Below are positions 1 through 8,888 of a DNA stretch of 64,000 nucleotides, piece after piece. The stretch spans positions 186,001 through 250,000 of the forward strand of contig CANMSN010000002.1 in NCBI GenBank assembly GCA_947500585.1, given 5' to 3'. The DNA comes from an uncultured Flavobacteriaceae bacterium. GTDB lineage: Bacteria; Bacteroidota; Bacteroidia; Flavobacteriales; Flavobacteriaceae. The translations under genes and the position numbers were made by a program. The notes below the pieces were generated by a model. That model was not told the origin of the DNA and did not search any database. It was given only the letters and a program-made list of their open reading frames with translations. Within the stretch, counting starts at the first letter, position 1. Each line of letters opens with the position of its first letter.

Positions 1-56
1 GGAAAAAATGTATGATTGAAGTGGCGCGTTTTATAAAACTCTATATGATTTTGGTA

Positions 57-809
57 CTATTCCAACTCTCTAACCCATATATTTCTATAACTTACCCTAC
101 TGTTATCTCTGTGATCTTGCAACTTAAGTGACGCTTTTCCGTGTTTTTCATACTCAGGGTATCCAATAAAAGATGTTGTTCCTTGTATTGTAAAATGATC
201 TTGTACTAATACGCCATTGTGCAGAACTGTAATAGTAGCTTTTTTAATAACATGCCCATTTTCATCAAACTCTGGTTGGTGAAAAATAATATCATAAGTA
301 TTCCAATCTCCAGTAGAAACGGACGCATTAACCAAAGGAATAGACTGCTTATAGACCGAGGCTACTTGCCCATTAACATAAGTATCGTTATTGTTATTAT
401 CTAAAACCTGTATTTCATATCTACTTTGTAAAAGCACACCACTATTAGCTCTACTTTGGCTTTTTCCTTGAACTTCTTCAGGCGACTTCCATTCTATATG
501 TAATTGTACATTTCCAAATTTTTGCTTGGTTTTAATATCACCTGCCTTATCTTTCACTGTCATACTACCATCTGCATTTAAGTGCCAATTAGCAGGTGTT
601 TCATCTTTTGCATTGACCCATTGATCTAGGTTAGTCCCATCAAAAAGTATTATGGCATCACTTGGTGCTGTATTATTTTTCCCAGGAACTACAACTGGTA
701 CTTTCGGTTGCCAAAGTTCTGTTTCCGATGGTTTCATTTTTTTTGCATTTTCTTGAGCAAAAGAAAAAAATGAACTAGCAATTAAAATGAATACAATTAT
801 TTTCTTCAT
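57..809 (-). CDS. Secreted DUF1080 family 3-keto-disaccharide hydrolase
   Basis: Predicted periplasmic hydrolase of 250 aa that would cleave 3-keto-glycosides. A cleavable signal peptide is visible (hydrophobic stretch ending SFFSFA, cleavage near residue 18). The DUF1080 (PF06439) jelly-roll-like domain fills about residues 50-249, with typical blocks such as ILFDGTNLDQWV, ANSGVLLQSRYEIQVLD and the C-terminal YRNIWVREL. It is the last gene of a minus-strand run (sugar isomerase-like protein, Gfo/Idh/MocA protein, permease), only 11 bases after the isomerase-like gene, so it is probably co-transcribed with them. A second DUF1080 protein lies at 11.2 kb. Known for the family: DUF1080 proteins of Bacteroides act on 3-keto-disaccharides; the substrate here is inferred. 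The true glycoside substrate is unknown. Confidence 0.85.
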   Translation of the reverse strand: MKKIIVFILIASSFFSFAQENAKKMKPSETELWQPKVPVVVPGKNNTAPSDAIILFDGTNLDQWVNAKDETPANWHLNADGSMTVKDKAGDIKTKQKFGNVQLHIEWKSPEEVQGKSQSRANSGVLLQSRYEIQVLDNNNNDTYVNGQVASVYKQSIPLVNASVSTGDWNTYDIIFHQPEFDENGHVIKKATITVLHNGVLVQDHFTIQGTTSFIGYPEYEKHGKASLKLQDHRDNSRVSYRNIWVRELE

Positions 810-820
810 TTTATTTCTTT

Positions 821-1873
821 TTAAATACCCAAAACACGCTTCAAATAATCTTCATCAATATCGCCTCCAGCAAAATCATCAAAACTACGTTCTGCGGCTT
901 CAATAATATGTTTTTGAATAAATGGTGCACCTTCTCTTGCACCTTGTTCAGAAGACTTTATACAACACTCCCATTCCATAACCGCCCATACATCACATTC
1001 GTATTTGGTGAGTTTTGAAAAAATGCCTTTAAAATCTACTTGTCCGTCTCCTAAAGATCTAAAACGTCCAGCACGATCTTTCCAATCAGAATAACCACCG
1101 TAAACACCCTGTTTTCCTGTCGGATTAAACTCTGCATCTTTTACATGAAACGCTTTAATGCGTTCGTGATAAATATCTATAAACGACAAATAATCTAATT
1201 GCTGAAGCACAAAATGGCTAGGATCGTACAATATATTAGCACGCTTATGGTTTCCTGTGGCTTCTAAAAATCGTTCATAAGAAATGCCATCATGCAAATC
1301 TTCACCTGGATGAATTTCATAACACACATCTACTCCATGTTCATCAAAATGATTTAAAATCGGTTTCCAACGTTTTGCTAACTCTTCAAACCCCATTTCT
1401 ACCAATCCGTTTGGTCGCTGCGGCCACGGATAAACAGTATGCCACATCAACGCTCCTGAAAATGTGGCATGAGATTTTAAACCTAATCGCCCACTGGCTG
1501 TTCCAGATTTCTTAACAAAATCTATTGCCCATTCTGTTCTAGCTTTCGGGTTATTTCTAACTTGCTCTGGCGCAAAACCATCAAACATGGTATCGTACGC
1601 TGGATTTACAGCCACTAATTGCCCTTGCAAATGGGTAGATAATTCTGTGATTTCTAAACCATAAGAATTGACTTTACCTTTTAAGTCATCGCAATACATT
1701 TGACTTTCAGCAGCCTTTTCAACGTCAATCAAATTCGGTTCCCATGTTGGAATTTGTATGCCTTTGTATCCTAAATCAGCAGCCCATTTACACATGCCAT
1801 CTAACGAATTAAATGGTACTTCGCTTCCTGCAAATTGTGCCAAAAATACCGCTGGCCCTTTTAATGTTTTCAT
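821..1873 (-). CDS. Sugar phosphate isomerase/epimerase-like TIM-barrel protein
   Basis: A 350-aa protein of the xylose isomerase-like TIM-barrel superfamily (AP endonuclease 2 fold). Metal-binding type residues are seen in CYEIHPGED, ILYDPSHF, FHVKDAEF and VMEWECC, spaced as in sugar isomerases/epimerases. There is no signal peptide, so it should act in the cytoplasm. It lies 24 bases after the Gfo/Idh/MocA gene and 11 bases before the DUF1080 gene, in one apparent operon. In related Bacteroidota loci such a protein accompanies 3-keto-sugar metabolism; the exact reaction (isomerisation or epimerisation of a keto sugar) is inference. A second, exported member of the superfamily is at 4.3-5.2 kb. 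Confidence 0.85.
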   Translation of the reverse strand: MKTLKGPAVFLAQFAGSEVPFNSLDGMCKWAADLGYKGIQIPTWEPNLIDVEKAAESQMYCDDLKGKVNSYGLEITELSTHLQGQLVAVNPAYDTMFDGFAPEQVRNNPKARTEWAIDFVKKSGTASGRLGLKSHATFSGALMWHTVYPWPQRPNGLVEMGFEELAKRWKPILNHFDEHGVDVCYEIHPGEDLHDGISYERFLEATGNHKRANILYDPSHFVLQQLDYLSFIDIYHERIKAFHVKDAEFNPTGKQGVYGGYSDWKDRAGRFRSLGDGQVDFKGIFSKLTKYECDVWAVMEWECCIKSSEQGAREGAPFIQKHIIEAAERSFDDFAGGDIDEDYLKRVLGI

Positions 1874-1897
1874 TTATAAGTTCTTATTTTTTAATCT

Positions 1898-3043
1898 CTA
1901 AATTTTCGTCCAAGCTGAATTATTCTTATCACTTTCAACCGCAGCATAAATAAACTTCATACCTCTAATACCATCTTTAACTGTAGGGTAATCTGGTTTT
2001 TCTATTGTGTTTCCATTATTTACTGCTGTTACATGAGTTGCAAAATTCTTGTAAATAGTTGCAAAAGCTTCTAAATAACCTTCAGGATGACCTGCCGGAA
2101 TTCTAGAAACCTCAAGTGCTTCCTTATGTAAACCATTACCATTTGGTGTGAATATTTTTTTTGGTTCTTCCAACCAACGCGTAATTAATTCATTCGGGTT
2201 TTCTTGATACCACTCCAAACTTCCTTTGGTGCCATAAACTTTAATCCCCAAATTATTTTCTTCGCCTAAGGCAATTTGCGAAATAGAAATACTGCCTTTG
2301 GCACCGTTTTCCATTCGTATTAAGATATTACCATCATCATCTAAAATGCGACCTTCGCCAAACTTTCCTAAATCGGCAGCAATTTCTTCAATTTTTAAAC
2401 TTGTAATGTATTCAATCAAGTTTTCGGCGTGCGTTCCTATATCGCCTAAAGCTCCACCAATTCCAGATTTTTTTGGGTCAATTCTCCAAGCAGCTTGTTT
2501 TTGCCCTGTTTTTTCTAAAGGTGTAGATAACCATCCTTGAAGATACTGCGCTTGTATTTTTCTAATAGTTCCTAACTCGCCTTTAGCCACCATAGCTTTG
2601 GCTTGTTTTACCATGGAATTTCCAGTATAATTATGAGTAAGCGCAAATAATTTTCCACTTTTAGAAACTACATTTTCAAGAGCTTCTGCTTCTTTTAAAG
2701 TTAAAGTAATAGGTTTATCGCACACCACATGAAACCCGTTTTCAAGAGCCATTTTAGCAGGCGGAAAATGCATATGATTTGGAGTTACAATTGCCACAAA
2801 ATCCATTCTTATGTCTTCAGGTAATTTTTTTTCCTTTTGAATCATCTCTTCAAAAGTGCCGTAACATCTATTTTCATCTAAATTCAATGCCATTCCTGAT
2901 GCAATCGATTTTTCTGCTGTGCTACTAAAAGCACCACAAACCAATTCTATCATACCATCAATTGCCGCTGCTTTTCTATGTACATCTCCAATGAATGATC
3001 CGGCTCCTCCACCAACCATTCCCATTCTTAATTTTCTACTCAT
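1898..3043 (-). CDS. Gfo/Idh/MocA family NAD(P)-dependent oxidoreductase
   Basis: A 381-aa cytoplasmic oxidoreductase. The N-terminal Rossmann fold shows a glycine-rich motif (MGMVGGGAGSFIG, about residues 7-19), the catalytic-region lysine lies in CDKPITLTL (about residues 108-117), and the C-terminal domain has the GDIGTHAENL block with the family histidine. This family oxidises or reduces sugars and inositols with NAD(P). Position next to a permease and isomerase-like genes fits reduction of an imported 3-keto sugar or oxidation of a sugar alcohol; the substrate cannot be read from sequence. The start ATG is 7 bases after the permease stop, consistent with tight operon coupling. Confidence 0.9.
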   Translation of the reverse strand: MSRKLRMGMVGGGAGSFIGDVHRKAAAIDGMIELVCGAFSSTAEKSIASGMALNLDENRCYGTFEEMIQKEKKLPEDIRMDFVAIVTPNHMHFPPAKMALENGFHVVCDKPITLTLKEAEALENVVSKSGKLFALTHNYTGNSMVKQAKAMVAKGELGTIRKIQAQYLQGWLSTPLEKTGQKQAAWRIDPKKSGIGGALGDIGTHAENLIEYITSLKIEEIAADLGKFGEGRILDDDGNILIRMENGAKGSISISQIALGEENNLGIKVYGTKGSLEWYQENPNELITRWLEEPKKIFTPNGNGLHKEALEVSRIPAGHPEGYLEAFATIYKNFATHVTAVNNGNTIEKPDYPTVKDGIRGMKFIYAAVESDKNNSAWTKI

Positions 3044-3050
3044 ATTTAAT

Positions 3051-4223
3051 TTAAGCTTCTACTTTATTATTTCGTTTTTTCATATAAATATGCAATCCTA
3101 AAAACGCTATAATTAAAATTGCAGGTAAAATGGACATGGTTCTTAACGCTTCTGAAGCACTTGCATTATCCATAAGATTACCCATAATTGGTAAAACTAT
3201 AGATACTGAAAACATCCCTGCACCTCCCATAATTGAAAGCCCTAATGCTCCTGTTTCAGGTAAATACTCAGCCACAAAACCTAACATGGTTGGCCAGAAA
3301 AAAGTCACCCCAATGGCGAAAACAGCAGCAGCCACAAATGTCATCCCTCCGCTTGATATGGTTAACAACCACAATCCAACAAAAGTGAATATTGCAGAAT
3401 ACAATAACATCCCTGAAGGACTTAATTTATGTACAACTTGACCAGCAAACAAACGCCCTAATGCCATGATACCATTAATAAATGCCAATACTAGTAAAGG
3501 CTTAGCAACCGATTCTTTTAAAAGAGATTCTATACGCTGTGTTGTACCAAGCTCTGATGCTGCAGTTAAAAACATACAGGCAACCATGAATAAAAATAGT
3601 GGTTTTAAAACACTTGAAAACATTTTTTTATTACTAATACCTAATTGAACACGCTCTGTAACTGGTATTTTTTGTCCAAAAAAGAGTAATCCGTAAATCA
3701 CTAAAGGAATAAATAATGTGCCTACCATTACTTCCCAACTTAAACCCATAACATCCATTATTAACCAACCTGCTAGTGCACCGATTACAATACCTCCCGG
3801 AAACCAAACATGAAATCTATTTAACATTTTTGTTTTCTCTTCAGGATACATAGATGCTACCATTGGGTTTAATGCTGCTTCAACAAAACCATTTCCAATT
3901 CCAATAAACAGTGTTGCAATAAATAATGATGTCATAGAATCTGCCTTAAGTGTTAAAACAATACCAACAGCATGCGTTATAAACGCCATCCAAGTTATTT
4001 TTTTTATCCCAAGCAAATCAACCAATGGCCCTCCAATTATCATAGCTATTGTAAAACCAAAAAATGCAGGTGCAAAGGCATAACCTATTTGTTCAAGCGT
4101 TAGACCAACACCTTCAGGACCAAAAACAGTTTCTAACCTTGCTCTAATAGCAAAAGTCATGGCAGTAGTAATTAAAGCAAGACAACTTGCTAAAAAGAGC
4201 CTATTCTTATTAATATTTTCCAT
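3051..4223 (-). CDS. MFS family sugar permease
   Basis: A 390-aa major facilitator superfamily permease with about 12 hydrophobic segments spread along its length. The loop after segment 2 has GGPLVDLLGIKK, the usual MFS inter-segment motif in divergent form, and the central loop is basic (QKIPVTERVQLGISNKKM). It sits at the head of a minus-strand run with Gfo/Idh/MocA, isomerase-like and DUF1080 genes, so import of the monosaccharide or 3-keto sugar released in the periplasm is the likely role. It could instead be a nucleoside or sugar-acid transporter; membership of MFS is clear, substrate is not. Confidence 0.88.
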   Translation of the reverse strand: MENINKNRLFLASCLALITTAMTFAIRARLETVFGPEGVGLTLEQIGYAFAPAFFGFTIAMIIGGPLVDLLGIKKITWMAFITHAVGIVLTLKADSMTSLFIATLFIGIGNGFVEAALNPMVASMYPEEKTKMLNRFHVWFPGGIVIGALAGWLIMDVMGLSWEVMVGTLFIPLVIYGLLFFGQKIPVTERVQLGISNKKMFSSVLKPLFLFMVACMFLTAASELGTTQRIESLLKESVAKPLLVLAFINGIMALGRLFAGQVVHKLSPSGMLLYSAIFTFVGLWLLTISSGGMTFVAAAVFAIGVTFFWPTMLGFVAEYLPETGALGLSIMGGAGMFSVSIVLPIMGNLMDNASASEALRTMSILPAILIIAFLGLHIYMKKRNNKVEA

Positions 4224-4254
4224 AATATATATTTAGTTTGGTTGGTTGTATATT

Positions 4255-5202
4255 TTAAGTCAATTGTTTGCCGACTTTTATCAATAAATCTCGTGTTAAT
4301 TCAATGCCTTTATCTTCAGAAAGGTTGTTCCCTTCAAACTCAACGCCTACAAATCCATTGTAACCAATGTCTTTTACCATTTTCATCATACGATGATAAT
4401 CTATAGTAGTTTCGTTTCCTTCAGCATCAAAATCATAAGACTTGGCACTGACAGCTTTGGCAAATGGCAACAGCTCTTGCATACCTTTATACTTATCATA
4501 AGCTTCTAAACAATTTTGTTCTTCATCTTTTTTGATGCAAAAATTGCCAAAATCAGGAAGCGTTCCGCAGTTTTCATTTTTTAATTGTGAAAATACCTGA
4601 GACATCCATTCGCCATTTGAAGAAAAACCACCATGGTTTTCAACCAAAATATTAATATTGGAACCTTTTGCAAACTCTGATAATTGAGATAACGAATCGA
4701 CACTAGCCTTTATAGCATCTTCTTTATTAGCACCTCCAGCTAAATTTACCCGAATGGCATGACAACCTAAAAACTCAGCAGCCTCAACCCATTTATGATG
4801 GTTTTCTATTGCTTTTATGCGTTTAGTAATGTCGGCATCAGCCAAATTACCTTCACCATCAATCATAATCAAAATATTCTGTTGACCTTCAGCATTAGCT
4901 CTAGATTTCATTTCACTTAGGTATGATATGTCTTGAGCTTTATCTTTAAAAAAGCCACTAACATACTCTAAACCTTCACAACCAAAACCTCTGGATTTAG
5001 TTGCAAAATCTAAATGATCCATCTTTTTATCAAACAATGTACGGTGTAATGACCATTGTGCTAAAGAAATTTTAAAAAACAAAGACGTATCATTTTTTTC
5101 TACTTTGCTCTTTTTGTTACCATCCTTACAAGCTTCAAAACCAAGTAAAGATAAAGCTAAACTCGTTTGAGCTGTTATAGTAACAAAACGTCTTCTATTC
5201 AT
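4255..5202 (-). CDS. Exported TIM-barrel isomerase-like protein (hydroxypyruvate isomerase-like)
   Basis: A 315-aa xylose isomerase-like TIM-barrel protein. The N terminus begins MNRRRF followed by a hydrophobic stretch ending in GFEAC, so a Tat-type signal and lipoprotein attachment are both plausible, placing it outside the cytoplasm, unlike the 350-aa relative at 0.8-1.9 kb. Candidate metal-ligand regions are ILVENHGGF, GTLPDFGNF, AKSYDFDAEG and VGVEFEGN. It is the first gene of the minus-strand run, 31 bases before the permease. An exported isomerase-like protein suggests that keto-sugar chemistry partly happens in the periplasm; this is inference. The reaction is unknown. Confidence 0.82.
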   Translation of the reverse strand: MNRRRFVTITAQTSLALSLLGFEACKDGNKKSKVEKNDTSLFFKISLAQWSLHRTLFDKKMDHLDFATKSRGFGCEGLEYVSGFFKDKAQDISYLSEMKSRANAEGQQNILIMIDGEGNLADADITKRIKAIENHHKWVEAAEFLGCHAIRVNLAGGANKEDAIKASVDSLSQLSEFAKGSNINILVENHGGFSSNGEWMSQVFSQLKNENCGTLPDFGNFCIKKDEEQNCLEAYDKYKGMQELLPFAKAVSAKSYDFDAEGNETTIDYHRMMKMVKDIGYNGFVGVEFEGNNLSEDKGIELTRDLLIKVGKQLT

Positions 5203-5323
5203 GATGTGTTATTTAGGTTAATTCATAGAATAACTATGTGAAAATATAGATTTCAATTTAAAATGATGTGTATTTTTATTCAGTGAAAGAATTTAGACAA
5301 TTCAAATACTGGTTGCTACATCA

Positions 5324-6355
5324 TTAGGCAAATTGAAAATTTTCAATTTGATATTTTATTCTATATTCATTTGGCGAACACTTTTCGTGCTTTTTAAAAA
5401 CCGTTGCAAAATATTGACTCGTTGCAAAACCGCAAGTGTAAGCCACTTCTGCAATACTTAAATTCTTATTTTCTTGAAGCATTTTTTTAGATAATTCTAA
5501 ACGTTTCATAGTTAAATAACGCATTGGAGTCACGTTTGTTAACTGCTTACAATGATGCGTAAATCGAGTCACGCCAACGCCTGCAGATTCCGACATGAGT
5601 TCAATCGTCCAATTTTCAGAAAGATTCTTTTCTAATTCATTTAAAAAATACTTTACACTTCTAGAACTATCTGTTAATGATTCATTTAAGACTATATCAT
5701 TGGTATTCATTAAATCTAATAACAAAATCAAGAGGTAATTTATTAGTAACCTGATTTTTGATGCATTGCTTCCGTTTAAATCTGTATTTATAGCTTTATT
5801 AATACGAAGAAAACAATCTCTAACGTTCTTATCGGTTTTCCAAATAGACTTTTCGTTTTGTCTTAAAATAGTGGTAAGCCTAGTTAAATCTGAAGGCGTT
5901 AAAGTTATCCAATCTGGCCAAACCCAATCTTGATGAGGCCTTCGGACTCCTAAATCTATTATAACCCAATAGAATTTACCCATACCAATATGCGGATTGC
6001 CAACTTTATGAGCCTCCCACGGGCGTGTAATTGTTAAATGGTTTGGGGTTAACAAAACTTCTTTATTCTCTTGAGAATAAGGCATTGAGCCTGATTCTAA
6101 AAAATGAAATTCAATTCCCTCGTTTCTATGCCAATCTAAACCCCAATCTTGTGGTTCGTTAGCATCCCAATAGCCAATACTATTTAGCCCAAGCGTATTT
6201 TCATCCAACCTATCTCCCGGATATGTGTGTCTAGCAAGTGCTTTAAATTTTAGTTTTTTCCTTTTGTATGCATCAATTAAAGGCAAACAAGTATCGGCAT
6301 GATATACTACACCGTCAGCTTTGTAAGGTTGAATTTTTTGTGTGTTTATTTTCAC
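5324..6355 (-). CDS. AraC family transcriptional regulator
   Basis: A 343-aa regulator. The N-terminal cupin-like sensor domain spans about residues 60-130 (with FHFLESGSMPYSQ and TITRPWEAHKVG), and the C-terminal double helix-turn-helix covers about 240-335 (SESAGVGVTRFTHHCKQ and AEVAYTCGFATSQYFATVFK, the standard AraC signature). Transcription appears to start divergently from the GMC operon at 6511, and the sugar genes at 0-5.2 kb follow on the same strand, so it is the obvious candidate regulator of the whole locus, probably sensing a sugar. The start used here is GTG (6353-6355); the next in-frame methionine is about 90 residues further on, inside the cupin domain, so the GTG start is preferred. 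Confidence 0.9.
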   Translation of the reverse strand: MKINTQKIQPYKADGVVYHADTCLPLIDAYKRKKLKFKALARHTYPGDRLDENTLGLNSIGYWDANEPQDWGLDWHRNEGIEFHFLESGSMPYSQENKEVLLTPNHLTITRPWEAHKVGNPHIGMGKFYWVIIDLGVRRPHQDWVWPDWITLTPSDLTRLTTILRQNEKSIWKTDKNVRDCFLRINKAINTDLNGSNASKIRLLINYLLILLLDLMNTNDIVLNESLTDSSRSVKYFLNELEKNLSENWTIELMSESAGVGVTRFTHHCKQLTNVTPMRYLTMKRLELSKKMLQENKNLSIAEVAYTCGFATSQYFATVFKKHEKCSPNEYRIKYQIENFQFA

Positions 6356-6510
6356 TGAAATAATTTAAACATTATAATCATGCAAATTAGTTAATTTCCC
6401 AATAATTAAGAATTAAATTATTAGTTTGTCTATTTTTTATAAATAAGATTATCAAATTATCATAAACCGATAAAGTTTTTCGATATCAAAAAATCATCAA
6501 AAAAATTACA

Positions 6511-8226
6511 ATGATAGAAGAAATAGTTACTGAATATCCAACCGCCTATGATGCCATTGTAATAGGCACTGGAATTAGCGGCGGTTGGGCAGCTAAAGAA
6601 CTTTGTGAAAATGGATTGAAGACTTTAGTTCTTGACAGGGGCCGTATGGTAAAGCACATAGAAGATTACCCTACTATGTACACAGATTCGTGGGATTTAA
6701 AATATCGTGGTGCGGTTTCAGATGATATAAAAGGTCAGACTAAAGACCACAGAAGTGGTTTTATAAATTCTTACAGCGGGCATTGGTTTGCAAATTATGA
6801 AAACCATCCATATAATGAAACTAAGCGTTTTGATTGGATTAGAGGTTACCATGTTGGTGGTCGCTCAATCATGTGGGGAAGACAATCTTACAGATGGAGT
6901 GATATGGATTTTGAAGCCAATAAAAAAGACGGCTATGGCATAGATTGGCCAATTCGCTATAAAGATATAGCACCGTGGTATGATAAAGTGGAGGAATTTA
7001 TAGGGGTTTCTGGACAAAATCTTGGACTTGAACATTTACCTGATGGTAAACTTTCAGACCCTATGGATCTTAATTGTGTTGAAAAAGATTTACAGAAAAC
7101 TCTAGAAGAAAAATTTGACGATAGCAGATTATTAACCATAGGAAGAGTAGCTAATAAAACTGGAAATGCTATGCATGAAGGGCGATCTAACTGTCAATTT
7201 AGAAACAGATGCGTTCGTGGATGTCCTTTTGGAGGTTATTTTAGTAGCAACTCATCTACTTTACCAGCCGCAGAAAGAACGGGAAACATGCATTTGCGTC
7301 CAAACTCTATTGCCTACGAAATTGTATATAATGAAAAAACAGGATTAGCTTCTGGTGTTAAAATTATTGATGCCGAAACACATGAAAAACTATTTTTTAA
7401 AGCATCTATTATTTTTAATTGTGCTTCAGCTATAGCATCGACAAGCATATTAATGCAATCAAAGTCTAAACGATTTCCAAATGGAATGGGGAACGATAGT
7501 GGCGAATTGGGTCATAACCTTATGGATCATCATTATGGTGTTGGAGCATCGGCAGAAGTTGAAGGTTTTGAAGATAAATATTATAAAGGCAGGCGTCCAA
7601 ATGGCTTTTATATCCCTCGTTTTAAAAATCTTGGTGATAATAAAACAAAGGCTAAAGATTATGTTCGTGGTTTTGGTTATCAAGGTGGTGCTAGTAGAAC
7701 AGGATGGAAGCGTGCCGTTGCAGAATTAAGCTTCGGAAAAGATTTAAAAGATGAACTTTTAAAACCAGGTCCATGGCAAATAGGTATGACTGGATTTGGT
7801 GAATGCCTACCTTATCATGAAAACAAAGTATCTTTAAATTATGATATTTTAGATAAATGGGGACTACCAACATTAGATATGGATGCTGAGTTTAAAGAGA
7901 ATGAACTAAAAATGCAACAAGACATGATGAATCAGGCAGTTCTTATGCTAAAGGCTGCAGGGTATAAAAAAGTAAGAGGACGTATAGGCAAACCAATTCC
8001 TGGCGCTTGTATTCATGAAATGGGAACCGCTAGAATGGGGCATGATCCAAAAACTTCAGTTTTAAACAAACACAATCAAATACACACTGTGCCCAATGTG
8101 TATGTAACAGATGGCGCTTGTATGACGTCATCTGCTTGCCAAAACCCATCACTTACTTATATGGCTTTAACTGCCAGAGCAGCTCATCATGCAGCAGCCG
8201 AATTTAAAAAGAATAAAAAAAGCTAA
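6511..8226 (+). CDS. GMC oxidoreductase, FAD-dependent glycoside/sugar dehydrogenase catalytic subunit (copy 1)
   Basis: A 571-aa FAD enzyme of the GMC family. The Rossmann motif GTGISGG is at residues 19-25, and C-terminal blocks HEMGTARMG and CQNPSLTYMALTARAA carry the family's active-site residues. Cys228, Cys234 and Cys238 (C-x5-C-x3-C) lie in the region where bacterial FAD-glucose dehydrogenases bind a [3Fe-4S] cluster, so electrons probably leave via that cluster instead of oxygen. There is no signal peptide; export is most likely by hitchhiking with the Tat-signal small subunit encoded 4 bases downstream. Very similar to the second GMC at 8889, indicating tandem duplication. Likely role: periplasmic oxidation of a glycoside at C3; the substrate is inferred from the DUF1080 neighbours. 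Confidence 0.9.
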   Translation: MIEEIVTEYPTAYDAIVIGTGISGGWAAKELCENGLKTLVLDRGRMVKHIEDYPTMYTDSWDLKYRGAVSDDIKGQTKDHRSGFINSYSGHWFANYENHPYNETKRFDWIRGYHVGGRSIMWGRQSYRWSDMDFEANKKDGYGIDWPIRYKDIAPWYDKVEEFIGVSGQNLGLEHLPDGKLSDPMDLNCVEKDLQKTLEEKFDDSRLLTIGRVANKTGNAMHEGRSNCQFRNRCVRGCPFGGYFSSNSSTLPAAERTGNMHLRPNSIAYEIVYNEKTGLASGVKIIDAETHEKLFFKASIIFNCASAIASTSILMQSKSKRFPNGMGNDSGELGHNLMDHHYGVGASAEVEGFEDKYYKGRRPNGFYIPRFKNLGDNKTKAKDYVRGFGYQGGASRTGWKRAVAELSFGKDLKDELLKPGPWQIGMTGFGECLPYHENKVSLNYDILDKWGLPTLDMDAEFKENELKMQQDMMNQAVLMLKAAGYKKVRGRIGKPIPGACIHEMGTARMGHDPKTSVLNKHNQIHTVPNVYVTDGACMTSSACQNPSLTYMALTARAAHHAAAEFKKNKKS

Positions 8227-8230
8227 GATT

Positions 8231-8863
8231 ATGAATAGAAGAACCGCTTTAAAAAATTTAACCATGAGTTTGGGGTACACCGTTGCTGCACCAACCATTT
8301 TTAATATACTATCTTCTTGCACAGCTGAAGCTGAAACTTGGGTTCCATTATTTTTATCACCTGAAGAAAAACATATGGTAACACATTTAGTTGATATTAT
8401 TCTGCCAGCTTCTGATACACCAGGGGCTTTAGACGTAAATGTGCCTCAATTTTTAGATTTAATGTATCATGATATTGAAAAGAAAGAAAATCAAGATATA
8501 TTCAAGAAAGGCGCTTCTCTTTTTGCTGAAAAATTTAAATCTCAGTTTACTTCTGAAATTATTAAAGGAGATAAAAAACAATTTGAAACATTACTAACCT
8601 CTTATTTTAATATTTCTGATGAGGTTACAGAAACTATTTTAAAGGAACAAAGACTTCCTATTGAAAACGTAGCAAGTTCCCAAATGGAAAACTATGCCTT
8701 GTATAAGTTTCTGTTATCTGTAAAACAATATACATTATTTGGATACTTCACTTCTGAAAAAGTAGGCGAAGAGATATTAAATTACGACCCAATTCCAGGG
8801 ATTTATAATGGCTGTATAACTGTTGAGGAAGCAACCACTAATGACAGAGTATGGTCTTTGTAA
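8231..8863 (+). CDS. Gluconate 2-dehydrogenase subunit 3 family protein, Tat lipoprotein (copy 1)
   Basis: A 210-aa small subunit of the gluconate/fructose/glucose dehydrogenase type. I take the ATG at 8231 over an in-frame upstream codon at 8189, which would overlap the GMC gene, because it starts directly at the signal: Arg3-Arg4 twin-arginine motif, hydrophobic core, and lipobox LSSC with Cys30. It should therefore be exported folded by Tat together with the GMC subunit and anchored by lipid. Start lies 4 bases after the GMC stop. The body has the family's helical sequence ending in NYDPIPGIYNGC. No heme motif is present, so the third (cytochrome) subunit found in classical enzymes is not here. 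Confidence 0.85.
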   Translation: MNRRTALKNLTMSLGYTVAAPTIFNILSSCTAEAETWVPLFLSPEEKHMVTHLVDIILPASDTPGALDVNVPQFLDLMYHDIEKKENQDIFKKGASLFAEKFKSQFTSEIIKGDKKQFETLLTSYFNISDEVTETILKEQRLPIENVASSQMENYALYKFLLSVKQYTLFGYFTSEKVGEEILNYDPIPGIYNGCITVEEATTNDRVWSL

Positions 8864-8888
8864 ATAAATTTTGTAATAAATAATTTTA

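Noticed and set aside
1-56. Part of a gene at the left edge
   Set aside because: Only 56 bases, no open frame with recognisable content; taken as the 3' flank of the DUF1080 gene.
2298-2540. Open frames antisense to the oxidoreductase and many similar frames opposite other genes
   Set aside because: They run within well-supported genes, show no family features and no signals of their own.
8189-8230. Upstream start for the first small subunit, and the similar ATG at 11161 for the second DUF1080 protein
   Set aside because: Both would overlap the preceding gene and place residues in front of a perfect export signal.
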